Shown here: positions 35,388-45,929 of the stretch, in pieces
Numbering within the stretch: position 1 is the first letter of the stretch
Layout of the letters: each line of letters begins with the position of its first letter
Source: Chloranthus sessilifolius
Taxonomy: Eukaryota; Streptophyta; Magnoliopsida; Chloranthales; Chloranthaceae
NCBI GenBank assembly: GCA_021018995.1
Contig: CM037585.1
Span: 123,656,831 to 123,720,830, forward strand
Direction: 5' to 3'
DNA length: 64,000 bases
The notes under the pieces: model-generated
What the model saw: the letters and a program-made list of their open reading frames with translations, nothing else
The model's database searches: none
Told to the model about the DNA's origin: nothing
Translations under genes and position numbers: made by a program

Positions 35388-35439
35388 CCGTGCATTGCAC
35401 GGTTTTATTGCTAGTGCATTGCACGCGTTTTATTGCTAG
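35388..35439 (+). mobile_element. Helitron 3' terminus, doubled
   Basis: A 15-bp hairpin CCGTGCATTGCACGG (35,388-35,402), eight bases, then CTAG (35,411-35,414) and T: the Helitron 3' end layout. A second GTGCATTGCAC hairpin and TTTTATTG plus CTAG T follow directly (35,414-35,439). The 5' end to the left was not found. Confidence 0.55.
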
Positions 35440-35527
35440 TTGGTGGTGTATAATTAATACGTGTAGTAAGAGGGTTATTTAAAAATTTATTAAAAACTTG
35501 ATAATGCATGTGATGTCTTACTTGGAG

Positions 35528-35530
<3 letters not shown>

Positions 35531-35588
<58 letters not shown>
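35531..35588. repeat. (TA)29 microsatellite, left of fold-back element 2
   Basis: 58 bp of pure AT repeat abutting the element that starts at 35,589. Confidence 0.97.
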
Positions 35589-35591
<3 letters not shown>

Positions 35592-36926
35592 AAAGAGGAA
35601 AATATGTTCGGGCGTTGAGAAATTTCTACGCTAATGGATATGGGCGAGATACGTAAAACCTCTTTTGTGAAGTGATGGATAATACTAGGCCCATTTTACT
35701 AACTAGAGTTAAACTTTTAAAATATTTTAAAAGCTATATTCCTTTTCAGCCGTTATTCTTAACTTTTTTAGAAGTCTTTTTAATTTCTCTTTTTTTTTTT
35801 CTCTCTTCTCTCTTTTTCGAAGAAAGTGTCATACTTACTTTTTTAGGTATATTTTGCTCAAAAAATATGGGCGCCCGCCATTCGAAGCACTAGCACCTCT
35901 ATAGAGAAGCGTCGGAGCGCTGGCTCTTCGTTTAGGGGTGCCAGCGCTTTGATTTAATTTTTATTTTTTTTTATAGAGCGCCCAATGCAAAAATAAAGGG
36001 TGCTGTTAAGGCATTTTTTTGTAGCGGCAGTTTTTGGTAGCGATAGGACTAATAGCAGCAGCTTTTTGTTGAAAAAAACTGTCGCTAATAGTCTTATTTT
36101 TTGTAGTCGTCGGCGCCCCTAGAACAAAGCATCAGCACTTCGTTTAGAGGAGCTGGCACTTCAGAAAAAAAAATTTATTTTTTTATTTTTTTTATTTTTT
36201 TTTATGGAAGCGTCAACCCCCTAGAACGAAGTGCCAGCGCTTTGAAATTTTTTTTTATATTTATTTATTTTATGGAAGCGTCAGTGCCCTTAAACGAAGC
36301 ATCAACGCTTCATTTTAGGGGTATCGGCGCTTCGATAATTTTTATTTTATTTTTTTCGAAGCGTCAGCGCCCCTAAACAAAGCATCGACGCCCCTAAACA
36401 AAGCATCGACGCTTGGTTTTAGGGGCATTAGCGCTTTGTTTCGGAGTGTTGGAGCATAGCTACCGGGCGTCACTTTTTCGCCCCTAAACGAAGCGTCGGC
36501 ACTTCGTTTTAGAGGTGTCGGCGCTTCGATAATTTTTATTTTATTTGTTCGAAGCGTCGGCACCACTAAATGAAGCACCGGCGCCTCAAAAGTGAGGCGC
36601 CGATGCTTGGTTTTAGGGGCGTTGGCACTTCGTTTCAGAGTGTTGGCACTTCGCTCCTCAAGGTGCTAGCGCTTCGTTATCGGACGCTACTTTTTTGAGT
36701 AAAATATGCATGAAAAAGTAAGTTTGACACTTTTTTGGAAAAATAGAAAAAATAGACTTTAAAAAAGTCAAGAATGACGGCTGAAATGATATTTAATTTT
36801 TAAAATTGTAACCCTAGTTAGTAAAGTGGGCCTCATGTCATCCATCACTTCACAGAAAGGGCACTATATGTCGCGCTCATATAAATTGGCGTAGAGATAT
36901 CTCTACGCTCGGGCGCATATCCTTGG

Positions 36927-36930
<4 letters not shown>
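35589..36930. mobile_element. Fold-back DNA element, copy 2
   Basis: The left arm (TTGTGAAGTGATGGATAATA, TTTTACTAACTAGAGTTAAA, AAGAAAGTGTCATACTTACT) is mirrored at the right (GTAACCCTAGTTAGTAAAGT, ATCCATCACTTCACAGAAAG). The interior has many short GC-rich repeats of the type GAAGCGTCAGCGCCCCTAAA and ACGAAGCGTCGGCACTTCGT with A/T-rich spacers, as in copy 1 at 2,851. Near the right end is a perfect 20-bp palindrome GCGTAGAGATATCTCTACGC (36,889-36,908). It lies between two long (TA)n runs and carries a nested CACTA-type MITE. Confidence 0.85.
35983..36107. mobile_element. CACTA-type MITE, copy 4, nested in fold-back element 2
   Basis: Contains GGTGCTGTTAAGGCA, TAGCGGCAGTTTTTGGTAGC and the right end GTCTTATTTTTTGTAGT. 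The left end is degraded. Confidence 0.75.

Positions 36931-36980
<50 letters not shown>
36930..36980. repeat. (TA)25 microsatellite, right of fold-back element 2
   Basis: About 51 bp of pure TA repeat abutting the right terminal repeat. Confidence 0.97.
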
Positions 36981-36983
<3 letters not shown>

Positions 36984-37792
36984 CTGTGAGCGAGTGCAGG
37001 CCCTAAACCTTAAAAAAAAATTGTTTTTTTTTAAAAGCCTTGAGTAACCGTACTCCTGACTGATGCCCCCTCTCCCTATCTGACACCTCTTTCTCCCGCC
37101 TCTTGCTCAAACAACCTCCAAATGTCTTTAGATCAATCAGTTTTGTCCACACGGTCAAGCCTTGAGAAATGCGTATTTAATTATGCACAAGCTCGTCCGT
37201 AAAAGTTCAAATTGCTTGAAGCGTTTTGATTCTCAAACTATCAATGCATTTACCAAAGTTGTCATTAAGCTAAGGGCACGACTCTACTCTCCTGACCATA
37301 GTGCTTAAATGATGGTATCCCATTGATTGATTCAAGGTGTTGGCTATCCACACCGTCAAAATGATATATCATAAGTTGAAAGGCATGGACCGAAAAATCA
37401 AATTTTTTGAGAGGTTTTAACCATCCAATCTATGTATTCTAATATCAATCATTATGTTTAGTTTTAATGGTTGATCATATTCAAATTCGCCAATCTGATG
37501 ATTCACTTATGGACATAATTATTTGGCTAAAACATTTTCCAATGATGAACTTGCCTCCTAAACCATTTAGATCAATCAATCGATGTCAATGGCATATTAG
37601 GAAACCACACTTTAATGGAGTGAAATAAAACAATTTAATTTAGTATTGGTAGATCGTTTAAACAACATTAAACATTCGTGACGAGCCCTTATCCCTTAAG
37701 CCAATTATCTAAAGGAAAAAGAGGGGGGGGGGCAGCTAACTCGAGATCCCAAATTGGTTTTGGAAGGGTAGGCAAAATTTAATAAAAAAATA
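36981..37792. other. Unclassified spacer
   Basis: No gene is seen. Contains a G-run near 37,723-37,731 and otherwise AT-rich unique-looking sequence. Confidence 0.4.
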
Positions 37793-38210
37793 GGGTAGTA
37801 TTATTTACACCCGTTAAACTAAATTTGTGAAGAATGCACACAATTCCACCATAAAAATCCATCAACTATCTTGGATCAGATGATGGAGATGTTTTTCATC
37901 CCAATCTTCCACACAATAATTTTTAAGTTCATGGCGCACCTATCAAACGGTCATATGTTAATTCCACGTGGCAAACATACCCAAAAGTGATCATTTGATA
38001 AGTATACCCATGATCACGATCACTTTTGGGGATGTGTGGCATGTGGAATCACGATCTGACCGTCTAATAGGTGCACCATGATCTCAAGATCTATTATGTG
38101 GAAGATTGGGATGAAAAATGATCTCCATCGCCTGATTCAAGTCAGTTTGATTTTTATGGTGGAAATGCATATGTTCTTCACAGGTTTAACGAGTATAAAT
38201 AACGCTACTC
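37793..38210. mobile_element. Palindromic MITE, family GATGATGGA, copy B
   Basis: The best preserved copy. Left GGGTAGTATTATTTACACCC and GTTAAACT are mirrored by right GGTTTAACGAGTATAAATAA and CGCTACTC. The inside is mirrored too: GATCAGATGATGGAGAT, CCCAATCTTCCACA and CATGGCGCACCTATCAAACG against the right-arm AGGTGCACCATGATCTCAAG, GTGGAAGATTGGG and GATCTCCATCGCCTGATTC. About 418 bp, non-coding. Confidence 0.85.
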
Positions 38211-38517
38211 ATATTTATATGAGTATCTTTGCTACCCATATTTATCTGAGTATTTTTGTTCACGCTTACTTCCGAAACCTACTGCAATCGATTGATATCT
38301 TGAGATCAAACAGTGCAAATTATTTTCCAGGCCAATCCAGCTTCCACACAATGTGGTACCCATTTCAAGGATCAGGTGTCACATAACTTGGACAAGATTG
38401 ATGAGGAACCACTTAAAAAATTTAGGCATGATCCAATACATATCCACCATAGAAAATGAGGTATAAGGTGCTTAAATTCAATGCACCAAACTTTGTCGGT
38501 GTTATTCTGTCATTGAC
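38211..38517. other. Spacer
   Basis: No gene is seen. Short TATTTATATGAGTATCTTTG-type repeats near 38,210-38,260. Confidence 0.4.
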
Positions 38518-38670
38518 CACTACAAAAAATAAGACTATTAGCGGCAATTTTTATAACAAAAAACTGTTACTATTAGTCTTGCTACTATAAAAAACTGCCA
38601 CTATTAGTTTTATCGCTACAAAAAATTGCCTTAACAACAAAAACTGCTAATACACCTTATTTTTGTAGTG
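38518..38670. mobile_element. CACTA-type MITE, copy 5
   Basis: Perfect ends CACTACAAAAAATAAGAC and CTTATTTTTGTAGTG with the 3-bp target duplication GAC on both sides (38,515-38,517 and 38,671-38,673). About 153 bp. Confidence 0.93.
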
Positions 38671-39036
38671 GACCCATAAAAATTGTATACACTCATTTTC
38701 GGCCCACCTAACTAAATTGATGTGAAATTCAAGGTATTTCGGGCCTAGACACACATTAGCAGATTGGGGAAGCTTGTAGTAGCATCACATGAGATCCTCC
38801 AAAGTTTAGAGGCAAAACCTCATTGTTTATGATTTTCTAGGCAAAGTTATAACGCGAGAGGATCATTTACTCGTGTGCTTTAAAGTATCTATTTTTGTTT
38901 CGCGTAAGTTCTTAGCACCTGAATTTCTTATTTGAATTAGATAGGTGTGAGAGTATTATAAATAAATGATATAATTTATAAAAAATTAAATCTAATTTAT
39001 CTTGTGCCTTGGCTGAATGAAAATCTTGATTTCGTG
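38671..39036. other. Spacer
   Basis: No gene or recognised repeat is seen. Confidence 0.4.
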
Positions 39037-39086
<50 letters not shown>

Positions 39087-39094
39087 CGGAGAGG

Positions 39095-39158
<64 letters not shown>
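39037..39158. repeat. (TA)n(GA)n(TA)n compound microsatellite
   Basis: TA units 39,037-39,054, GA units to about 39,083, a short G-rich bridge, then TA units 39,097-39,158 that abut the next element. Confidence 0.97.
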
Positions 39159-39162
<4 letters not shown>

Positions 39163-39349
39163 TTTTTGCATATACCCCCCTGTGTTATGCTAATATTATA
39201 AGAAACACCCTGAGTTATGGGTATTTATTCTGCAACCCCTACTTTTGTGTTTCTGTTTCATATAACCCCCTGTCGTTAACTAGCCATGAGTTTATGGACG
39301 GAAAGACTATTTTGCCCTTAATGAAACCAATATTTTAAAAATATCACCA

Positions 39350-39476
39350 TTCTAAAAGGCCCTTCATTCATCTATATTTACAAGTCATGCCATTAAAGTT
39401 TATCACCATTCTAAAAGGCTCTTCATTCACCTTTGTTTACAAGTCATGCCATTATAATTTACCACTATTCTAAAAT
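39350..39476. repeat. Tandem duplication of about 62 bp
   Basis: ATTCTAAAAGGCCCTTCATT, CATCTATATTTACAAGTCAT and GCCATTAAA occur twice in a row with few changes. Confidence 0.85.
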
Positions 39477-39890
39477 GAGAACCTTTAAATCCACCCACAA
39501 AATCTTTGAGTTCACCTATGTTGAAACACATCGACTGCATTAAATCAAATGATGGAGATTTTTTATCATCCCAATCTTTCATGAGATCAATCTTTTGATC
39601 ATGGGTGTACCATCAAACGGTTGATTTTTTATTTCATGTGGTACGCACCCCTAAAAGTGACCTTAATATCAATTTTAAGCATGCACGTGATGTTAAGGTC
39701 ACTTTTCTGAAATGTGTGCCATGTAAAATAAAACATTGACCGTTTGATGGTACGATCATGATCTCAAGATCCATCATATGAAAGATTGGGAGGATAAATG
39801 ATCTCCATCATTCGATTTAATTCAATCAACGTGTTTCAGCGTGACTGAACTTAAAGATTCAGTGGGTGGATTTAAAGTTACTCTTCTAAA
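39472..39890. mobile_element. Palindromic MITE, family GATGATGGA, copy C
   Basis: Left AACCTTTAAATCCACCCAC and AAATCAAATGATGGAGATTT are mirrored by right ATGATCTCCATCATTCGATT and GTGGGTGGATTTAAAGTTAC, with the turn near 39,680. Confidence 0.8.
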
Positions 39891-40119
39891 AGGCCCTTCA
39901 CTCATCCATCAGATTCAAGACTCATCAGATGAGTAATTCCCCCATTAAAGCATGTCAACGTTTGGACGAATACTCAACCAATGGAGGATTTGTGGCAAAC
40001 GATGCAATTATTCTTGAAAAGAAAACCTTCAATCTACATGTTCCATTCAAAATACTCGTCCCTCCAATTTCCTATATGATTCAAGACCCATTTTTAGGAA
40101 TTTGATTGCCTAACTGCGT

Positions 40120-40745
40120 CTGCTTCCATCCACCGAATCTTTGAGTTCACCCACGCTAAAACATATTGATTGTATTGAATAAGACGATGGAGATCGTTTA
40201 GGCATATCATTAGACGATCAGTGTATTATTTCGTGGCACACATCTCAGAAAAGTGACTTTAACATCACGTATACGGTTAAAATTAATTTTAAGATTATTT
40301 ATTTGGATGTGTACCATATGAAATAAAAAATCAACCATCTGATGGTGCCACCATGATCTTAAGATCCATCGTGTGAAAGGTTGGGACGATAAACAATCTC
40401 CATCGTCCGATTCAATGCAATCAACCGTCTGATGGTCCATGATCTCAAGATCCATCGTGTGAATGGTTGGGACGATAAACAACCTCCATCGCCCAAGTCA
40501 ATGCAGTTACCTGTTTGATGGTGCCACCATGATCTCAAGATACATTGTGTGAAAGGTTGGGATGATAAATTATCTCCATCATCCGATTCAATGCAGTCAA
40601 CCGTCTAATGGTGCCACCGTGATCTCAAGATCCATCGTGTGAAAGGTTGGGACGATAAACGATCTCCATCGTCCGATTCAATACAGTCAATGTTTTTCAG
40701 CGTGGGTGAATTCAAATATTTGGAGGGTGGATTTAAACTACTCTT
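40120..40745. mobile_element. Palindromic MITE, family GATGATGGA, copy D, with amplified right arm
   Basis: The left arm (GAGTTCACCCACGCTAAAAC, AGACGATGGAGATCG) is present once. The right arm (ATGATCTCAAGATCCATCGT, GATAAACGATCTCCATCGTC) is repeated four times before the end GTTTTTCAGCGTGGGTGAAT and GGAGGGTGGATTTAAAC. Confidence 0.8.
40331..40692. repeat. Four tandem units of about 90 bp
   Basis: Units start at about 40,331, 40,421, 40,506 and 40,597, each with TCAACCGTCTGATGG, ATGATCTCAAGATCCATCGT, GAAAGGTTGGGACGATAAAC and CTCCATCGTCCGATTCAATG. Changes are scattered. Not a CRISPR array, since there are no unique spacers. Confidence 0.92.
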
Positions 40746-41080
40746 TTTTGTAAGTGGAGGGGTGGATTTAAAATTAATCTTACCATGTGTAGAGGGTGGC
40801 AATTTAGTAATTTAATTTTAAAAAGGATAAATATGGTATTTAGGCTATTCTTTAACAGCTGATTAACCATTTAAAGTAATATCCGTTAAAGAGGGTGTTT
40901 TATAAACACAAAAATGCTAATTCAGGGGGTTTAAAGCAAATAGCTATAATAGGGGGGGTTATTTGTAATATCAACATAACTCAGGGGGGTATTTGCAAAA
41001 AACCTGTTTAAAGCAAATAACTATAATTGGGGGGGTTATTTGTAATATCAACATAACTTAGGAGGGTATTTGCAAAAAAC

Positions 41081-41082
<2 letters not shown>

Positions 41083-41144
<62 letters not shown>
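41083..41144. repeat. (TA)31 microsatellite
   Basis: 62 bp of AT repeat abutting the right end of the TIR element. Confidence 0.97.
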
Positions 41145-41149
<5 letters not shown>

Positions 41150-41590
41150 AATAGTGAATCGCTTGTTTTTCACGATAACTCATTCAAGAACACTTGAATA
41201 ATAGTGAATCCCTTGTTTTCACGATAACTATCCTCACGTACGAAACAGTGGCTGAAATTTTGTTTCTTGATGGTGGGGCTATATATATATATATAAACAA
41301 AAGGGAACGTTTTAGGTCTATGTTAACTAATTGATTTAAGATCAAAAAAAAAAATTGATATATAAATAAAAGGCCTAATGAGTGTTTAGGTCTATGTTAA
41401 CTAACTGATTATCCGGTTTGGTTCGATGGGTTCGCGTACTCTAATCTGAAAAAAAAAAAAATTACAGAAACGAGACTAATCACTGAAAGTTAGAAGAGTA
41501 TTATATACTGTTCAAAAAAATTTAGAAAAAAAAATCATTGACGTTCCTTTAGACACTTTTAAGGCTTGATAGTTAAAAAAAATTCACCAA
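41145..41590. other. Spacer with short duplications
   Basis: AATAATAGTGAATC plus CTTGTTTT and CACGATAACT occurs twice (41,147-41,180 and 41,192-41,229). TTTAGGTCTATGTTAACTAA also occurs twice (about 41,311 and 41,384). No gene is seen. Confidence 0.5.
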
Positions 41591-41756
41591 CACTATAAAA
41601 AATAAGATTATTAGCAGCAATTTTTTGGAGCAAAATTAAAATTGCTAGTATTAATAAAAAAGTTATTAAAACTATTAGCAGCAAGGGTATTAATGACAGT
41701 CTTTTGTTAATAACGATAGTCTTTAGCTGCCGCAAAGAATCTTATTTTTTGTAGTG
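41591..41756. mobile_element. CACTA-type MITE, copy 6
   Basis: Starts CACTATAAAAAATAAGATTA and ends CTTATTTTTTGTAGTG. The 3-bp target duplication CAA lies on both sides. Confidence 0.9.
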
Positions 41757-42214
41757 CAAAAGATGAGAAGAAGAATAAGTTTGGAAAAAAATCATTCAAT
41801 TGTACTCCCCTCGTCAACCAGCACATGATTATATATTTGTATATAGTAGCAGTTATGCACTTGATGTATTACTTACAGATTAAGGGATCTCTGCATTAGA
41901 GTTGTAGAGTTCAACTTTACTTTGAGTGTTGATAACGTCATGGTAACTTATGAAGGTTAGCTAGTCTCTCTAGGGTTTTAAGAAAAAATAAAATTTTAAA
42001 CTTTTCGACCTTTTATTTCCTAGATTACATATAGGTTTTTCAACCAAAAGTTTGGCACTTCATAAAACAATAAGCGTGTAAAAATAAGTCTTCTATATGA
42101 CCTTCAATTGACCTTGGGCATGTGTATGTAACACCCGATTCTTGAATTGGATACCACGTGACACCTAAATGACTGAAGTATAAAGTTCAACTTCATAATT
42201 CAAGTGCAAGCTCC

Positions 42215-42258
<44 letters not shown>

Positions 42259-43282
42259 CCTCTTTACTTTTGGGGTGATGACTTGTCAAAGCTCCAACAC
42301 TAAGTCGCCCGTTTTATTCTTTGATTCTTTATTTTTTCTCATTTTTACTTAATAAAAATGTGCTTACTCTTCTAACCTTTTAGCCATTTCTAGCTTTGGG
42401 CTATTTTCAATGTTAAATGACTTTTGTGGGATTCAATTTTAAGTGAATATGGGCAAGAAGCTATTTTAGCCGAACAATGTCTAATTAAGAAGGTGGTGAT
42501 GCTTTTCACTCTCTCAAAAGAAGGGAGCAAGTCTATACAGAGAGAGAACCGCAAGAAATCATTGGCAGTTATTGATTTGGTGATTGATGCGATAATTAAG
42601 AATATCTGGTTTTAAAATGTTATGATAAGGAAGGGTCAAACCCAAGGATTAAAATTTTGGATAAAATTTCGGTTTCAGGTTTGACTAAAATCGTAAATTT
42701 GAACTGAAATTTCGGCCAAAATTTTAGTCATTTCGGCCAAAATTTTGATCCTTGGTCGAACCTCGTCTCTGATAAAACTAACAGTGATGATTGTTAGTGA
42801 TGTTATAAACAGGATGCAATTTGACAACAGTGAAGAATTCCTATTAATTGATAAATGGGACCTAAGGAAGAAGCACCAACAAAGATGTACAAGAAGCACC
42901 AACAATGATATACCCTTATTGAGTTATACGCTATCAAAGAGGCTTTGACCTATACACACTAAGAAAACTAGACATGTAATACTTACTATTTTTCTTTAAG
43001 TAAAAAGGATAGGGTCTTTTCCCCAACAAGCGAAAGATACTCCTTTGCGATAACTAATGCTAATGCATAAATTTATAATCATTAGCAATTATTTGAAGTT
43101 GTTGAGTACAACTATTAAGAGTGCAAATGGGTATGGGTCAGGTCGGGATCAAATCCCAGCATAAAATAGGAAAATTTATTTTCAGTCGGGGTTGAGGACA
43201 GGTCGGAATTTATACCTACCCTTCGAAGATTGGGATGGGTTTATTAGCAACCTTTTGAATTATAGTAAGTAATTACCCTATT
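41757..43282. other. Intergenic stretch with a (TA)n run and no supported gene
   Basis: Holds a (TA)18 run at 42,220-42,257. At about 42,655-42,760 there are repeats of TTTCGGCCAAAATTTT, a motif also seen near 63,070. An open stretch at 42,424-42,615 (WDSILSEYGQEAILAEQC...) has no family I recognise and no gene context. Confidence 0.4.

Positions 43283-43314
<32 letters not shown>
43283..43314. repeat. (CT)n(TA)n microsatellite
   Basis: About 6 CT units then 10 TA units, abutting the left end of the next element. Confidence 0.95.
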
Positions 43315-43950
43315 GGAATGCTATTTTCGCCATCTTCATCATGAGGTTAGCATCATTTTCCAATAATATATAATACCCTTATTAAATAGTACTTTCATAA
43401 AATTATAAGAGACATTTTAGTAAAGTTGAATTAAGTAATAAATGAGGACATCTTTCTTATAATTACATGCACCTCATTTATTATTTAACCTCATATCACT
43501 CTGTGGTTAGCATAGCATCGTCTCCTGACAATAATGCCCTTACTAAAGGTTATTTTCATAAAATTATTAAGGCAGTTTAATAAAGTTCAATTAAATAATT
43601 AATGAGATTTCACTACAAAAAATAAGACTATTTGCGGCAATAAAAAATTATCGCTATTAACAAAAAAATTGCTGCTAATAATTTTAATAGTTTTTTCGTT
43701 AATAGCGACAATTTTTTGCTACAAAAAACTATCGCTAATGGTCTTTTTTTTTTTTTGTCTTTTCTATAAATAAAGTGTATGTAGTTGTAATAAATAAGGT
43801 GTCCTCATTTATGAGATACACTTCATTTATTTTCTAATTCAACTTTATTAAAATGTCAAGATAATTTCACAAAAATACTTTTTAATAAGATATTGTTATC
43901 TAACGACAGTGCTAACCCAACAATAGATTGTGTGAGATTAGCATCTCCAC

Positions 43951-43953
<3 letters not shown>
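43315..43953. mobile_element. TIR element between (TA)n runs
   Basis: Left CATCATGAGGTTAGCATCAT, TAGTACTTTCATAAAATTAT and TAAAGTTGAATTAAGTAATA are mirrored on the right by AGATTAGCATCTCCACG, ATAATTTCACAAAAATACTT and TTCTAATTCAACTTTATTAA. About 640 bp including a nested CACTA-type MITE. Non-coding. Confidence 0.75.
43611..43760. mobile_element. CACTA-type MITE, copy 7, nested
   Basis: Starts CACTACAAAAAATAAGACTA and carries TTAATAGCGACAATTTTTT. The right end is eroded into a T-run. Confidence 0.8.

Positions 43954-44002
<49 letters not shown>
43954..44002. repeat. (TA)24 microsatellite
   Basis: About 49 bp abutting the right end of the TIR element. Confidence 0.97.
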
Positions 44003-44004
<2 letters not shown>

Positions 44005-44624
44005 ATTCCAATAGGATATTACGGTAGAGTACCCTCACCATACTTCAAGGTCCACATCAAGCTCCATGTAGCATTGCCAAAACATGCTTTGGGTACCACG
44101 TGAAGAAAGGTAGCGTTATTTAGACCATTTTAAAAAATAAATTTTAAAATAATATTTCCACTATGATTTTTTAAGCTCAAAATTCGGACCGTTCAATTAG
44201 AGTCAAAATTTGACTTTTAATTAAAAAAAATTAATTTTAATTTCTTTTATTAAATCAATCTATATAACTTGCTAAAACTCCACGTGACACCAGCAGAGTG
44301 GTTAAAGTTCCACGTGAAGATCGACGTGATGTTAGAGCACTTATTTAGGACACTTAACTGTTAATACAATCAACAAGATCAAACAGTGGTCCCATCAGTT
44401 TAATTATTTTTTTGTTGAGGAGTGTTTGGCAAGAAATAAATGGCTGCACTGATTATTTTGCAAGGATGAGGGTTTCGGGAAGTTCAACTTTATGGAACTC
44501 AACTACGGATTTTCCTGACTTAGGCATAGGCTAACTCGACTCACAAAGTGACTCGAGTATCTCAGCAATATGCATCGCGTGTCAACTAGATGTCCACAAC
44601 TCGACTCAATGCAAATGTTTTCTT

Positions 44625-44628
<4 letters not shown>
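44003..44628. other. Possible degraded (TA)n-bounded element
   Basis: Lies between two (TA)n runs. The left part has AAGCTCCATGTAGCATTGCC and GGGTACCACGTGAAG. The right part has AGTTCCACGTGAAGATCGAC. CCACGTG-type phrases also occur in the neighbouring element at 44,661. Inverted ends are not clear. No gene is seen. Confidence 0.35.

Positions 44629-44660
<32 letters not shown>
44629..44660. repeat. (TA)16 microsatellite
   Basis: 32 bp abutting the left end of the next element. Confidence 0.97.
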
Positions 44661-44665
<5 letters not shown>

Positions 44666-45046
44666 CCGATTAGGTCCTCCAATGGAGGAGGGTGACAATC
44701 TTCGAAGTTTCACGTGGCGCTTCATGTGGCACTCAAATCACTTTTTAGGTGCCACTTGAAACACAGGTGGATAGTTTAGATTAATATTAAAAAAAAAAAT
44801 TAGAAATTTTTTTTTTAAATCCACAAGTTAAAGTTTGACGATTTTCATTGGTCCACATTTCATGGTTCAAAAAATACACGGTAGAGATGAGTTAAATTTT
44901 TTTTTTTTCAAAGATGATCTAAGAAATATACTCAAGGTTCACATGCCATCGAACAAATATTTTGGGTGCCACGTGGAGCTCCATGTGGAAGGTTAGAGGA
45001 CGGTGACCATCCTCCCATGAAGCCCCATGAAGGACGGATCCTTTTT

Positions 45047-45048
<2 letters not shown>
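44661..45048. mobile_element. TIR element between (TA)n runs, 388 bp
   Basis: Left TAGGTCCTCCAATGGAGGAG, GGTGACAATC and CACGTGGCGCTTCATGTGGC are mirrored by right GTGCCACGTGGAGCTCCATG, GGTGACCATCCTCCCATGAA and GGATCC. The inverted arms are imperfect, about 100 bp each. Non-coding. Confidence 0.7.

Positions 45049-45100
<52 letters not shown>
45049..45100. repeat. (TA)26 microsatellite
   Basis: 52 bp abutting the right end of the preceding element. Confidence 0.97.
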
Positions 45101-45102
<2 letters not shown>

Positions 45103-45532
45103 CTTTGTGGTCCCAATTGAAAATCAAGTCCAAGTTTTGTATTATTATGACTAGGGTCTTGTTTGACCCTGTTTAATGGTAATAGATGGGTGATACACCA
45201 AGACCGGTGCTTGTGTGCATACCCTATCTTAGCCCACAAATTTAATTTATGAAAATTCTAAATAAGGTCTTGTTTTCACAAGAATGGTAACTGAATCCCA
45301 AGAGACCTACTGCATTAAAATAGCTAAGGCAATTGAATCCCACCAATTATGAAATTTATTTGCAATAAATTAGAATCCTTAAAGGACTCTTACTTCTTTG
45401 GGCTAGCTAACTTGCCCATTCGGACTCTTCATCTATTTACCTCATTTATATATATGTAGGAAACCAAGAGAGAATTAGAATCTATATTTCGTTATCTCTC
45501 TCAGCCGTGTCACTCTCTTGTTCTGTCTTCCC

Positions 45533-45540
45533 TATAAAAG
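45533..45540 (+). promoter_or_regulatory. LTR TATA box
   Basis: TATAAAAG preceded by a CT-rich stretch (TCTCTCTCAGCCGTG-like), followed by GCACGACCATCATG. Typical LTR core promoter layout. Confidence 0.6.
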
Positions 45541-45929
45541 CACGACCATCATGCACCATCAGCTACACCTCCCTCATCATCGGATCTCCATCGAGTTCCA
45601 AGGCAGAGCAACACCACGTGTTTGGACCACCATTTTAACAGCGACCCGAGCATTCTTTTAGGGAGCCCAATCACCTTCCCATCAAGGATCCTCATCGCTA
45701 CGACAGTTCCGTCGCAAGAGAAGATTACTTGCGAAAGGACTCGAGTAATCAACGAATCCAACCGCCGTCACCCAAATTATAGCGAGAATCAATTCACGCT
45801 TCAACAGGTAGGTGCCTCTCAATCCATCTTAAATTATTAAGCTTTCTCAAATAAAAGGAACCCTAAATCGACCTTAAAAGAAATCGGGAAAGAGATTTTA
45901 AGCTGTGTTCGAAAACCTCGACCAGTGCT

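Larger units (their letters stand above)
39159..41082. mobile_element. TIR element between (TA)n runs, with two nested palindromic MITEs
   Basis: The left end GGGTTTTTTGCATATACCCC is mirrored by the right end GGGTATTTGCAAAAAACCC. Further in, TGTGTTATGCTAATATTA pairs with TAATATCAACATAACT. It has (TA)n on both sides. The right terminal region (about 76 bp, GTTTAAAGCAAATAACTATA and GGGGGGGTTATTTGTAATAT) is present twice in tandem (about 40,929-41,006 and 41,007-41,082). Inside are two MITEs of the GATGATGGA family and two tandem repeats. No coding capacity. Confidence 0.8.

Noticed and set aside
40331-40692. Regularly spaced repeats that could suggest a CRISPR array
   Set aside because: Units are contiguous with no unique spacers, and this is plant nuclear DNA; it is a tandem repeat of a MITE arm.
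42125-42215. TGTAACACCCGATTCTTG as the start of another gypsy LTR
   Set aside because: Only the first few bases resemble an LTR start; it runs into a (TA)n tract, and no partner LTR or PBS was found.
42424-42615. Open stretch WDSILSEYGQEAILAEQC as a possible host exon
   Set aside because: No family recognised, no splice or gene context, and a short length that occurs by chance in a window this size.
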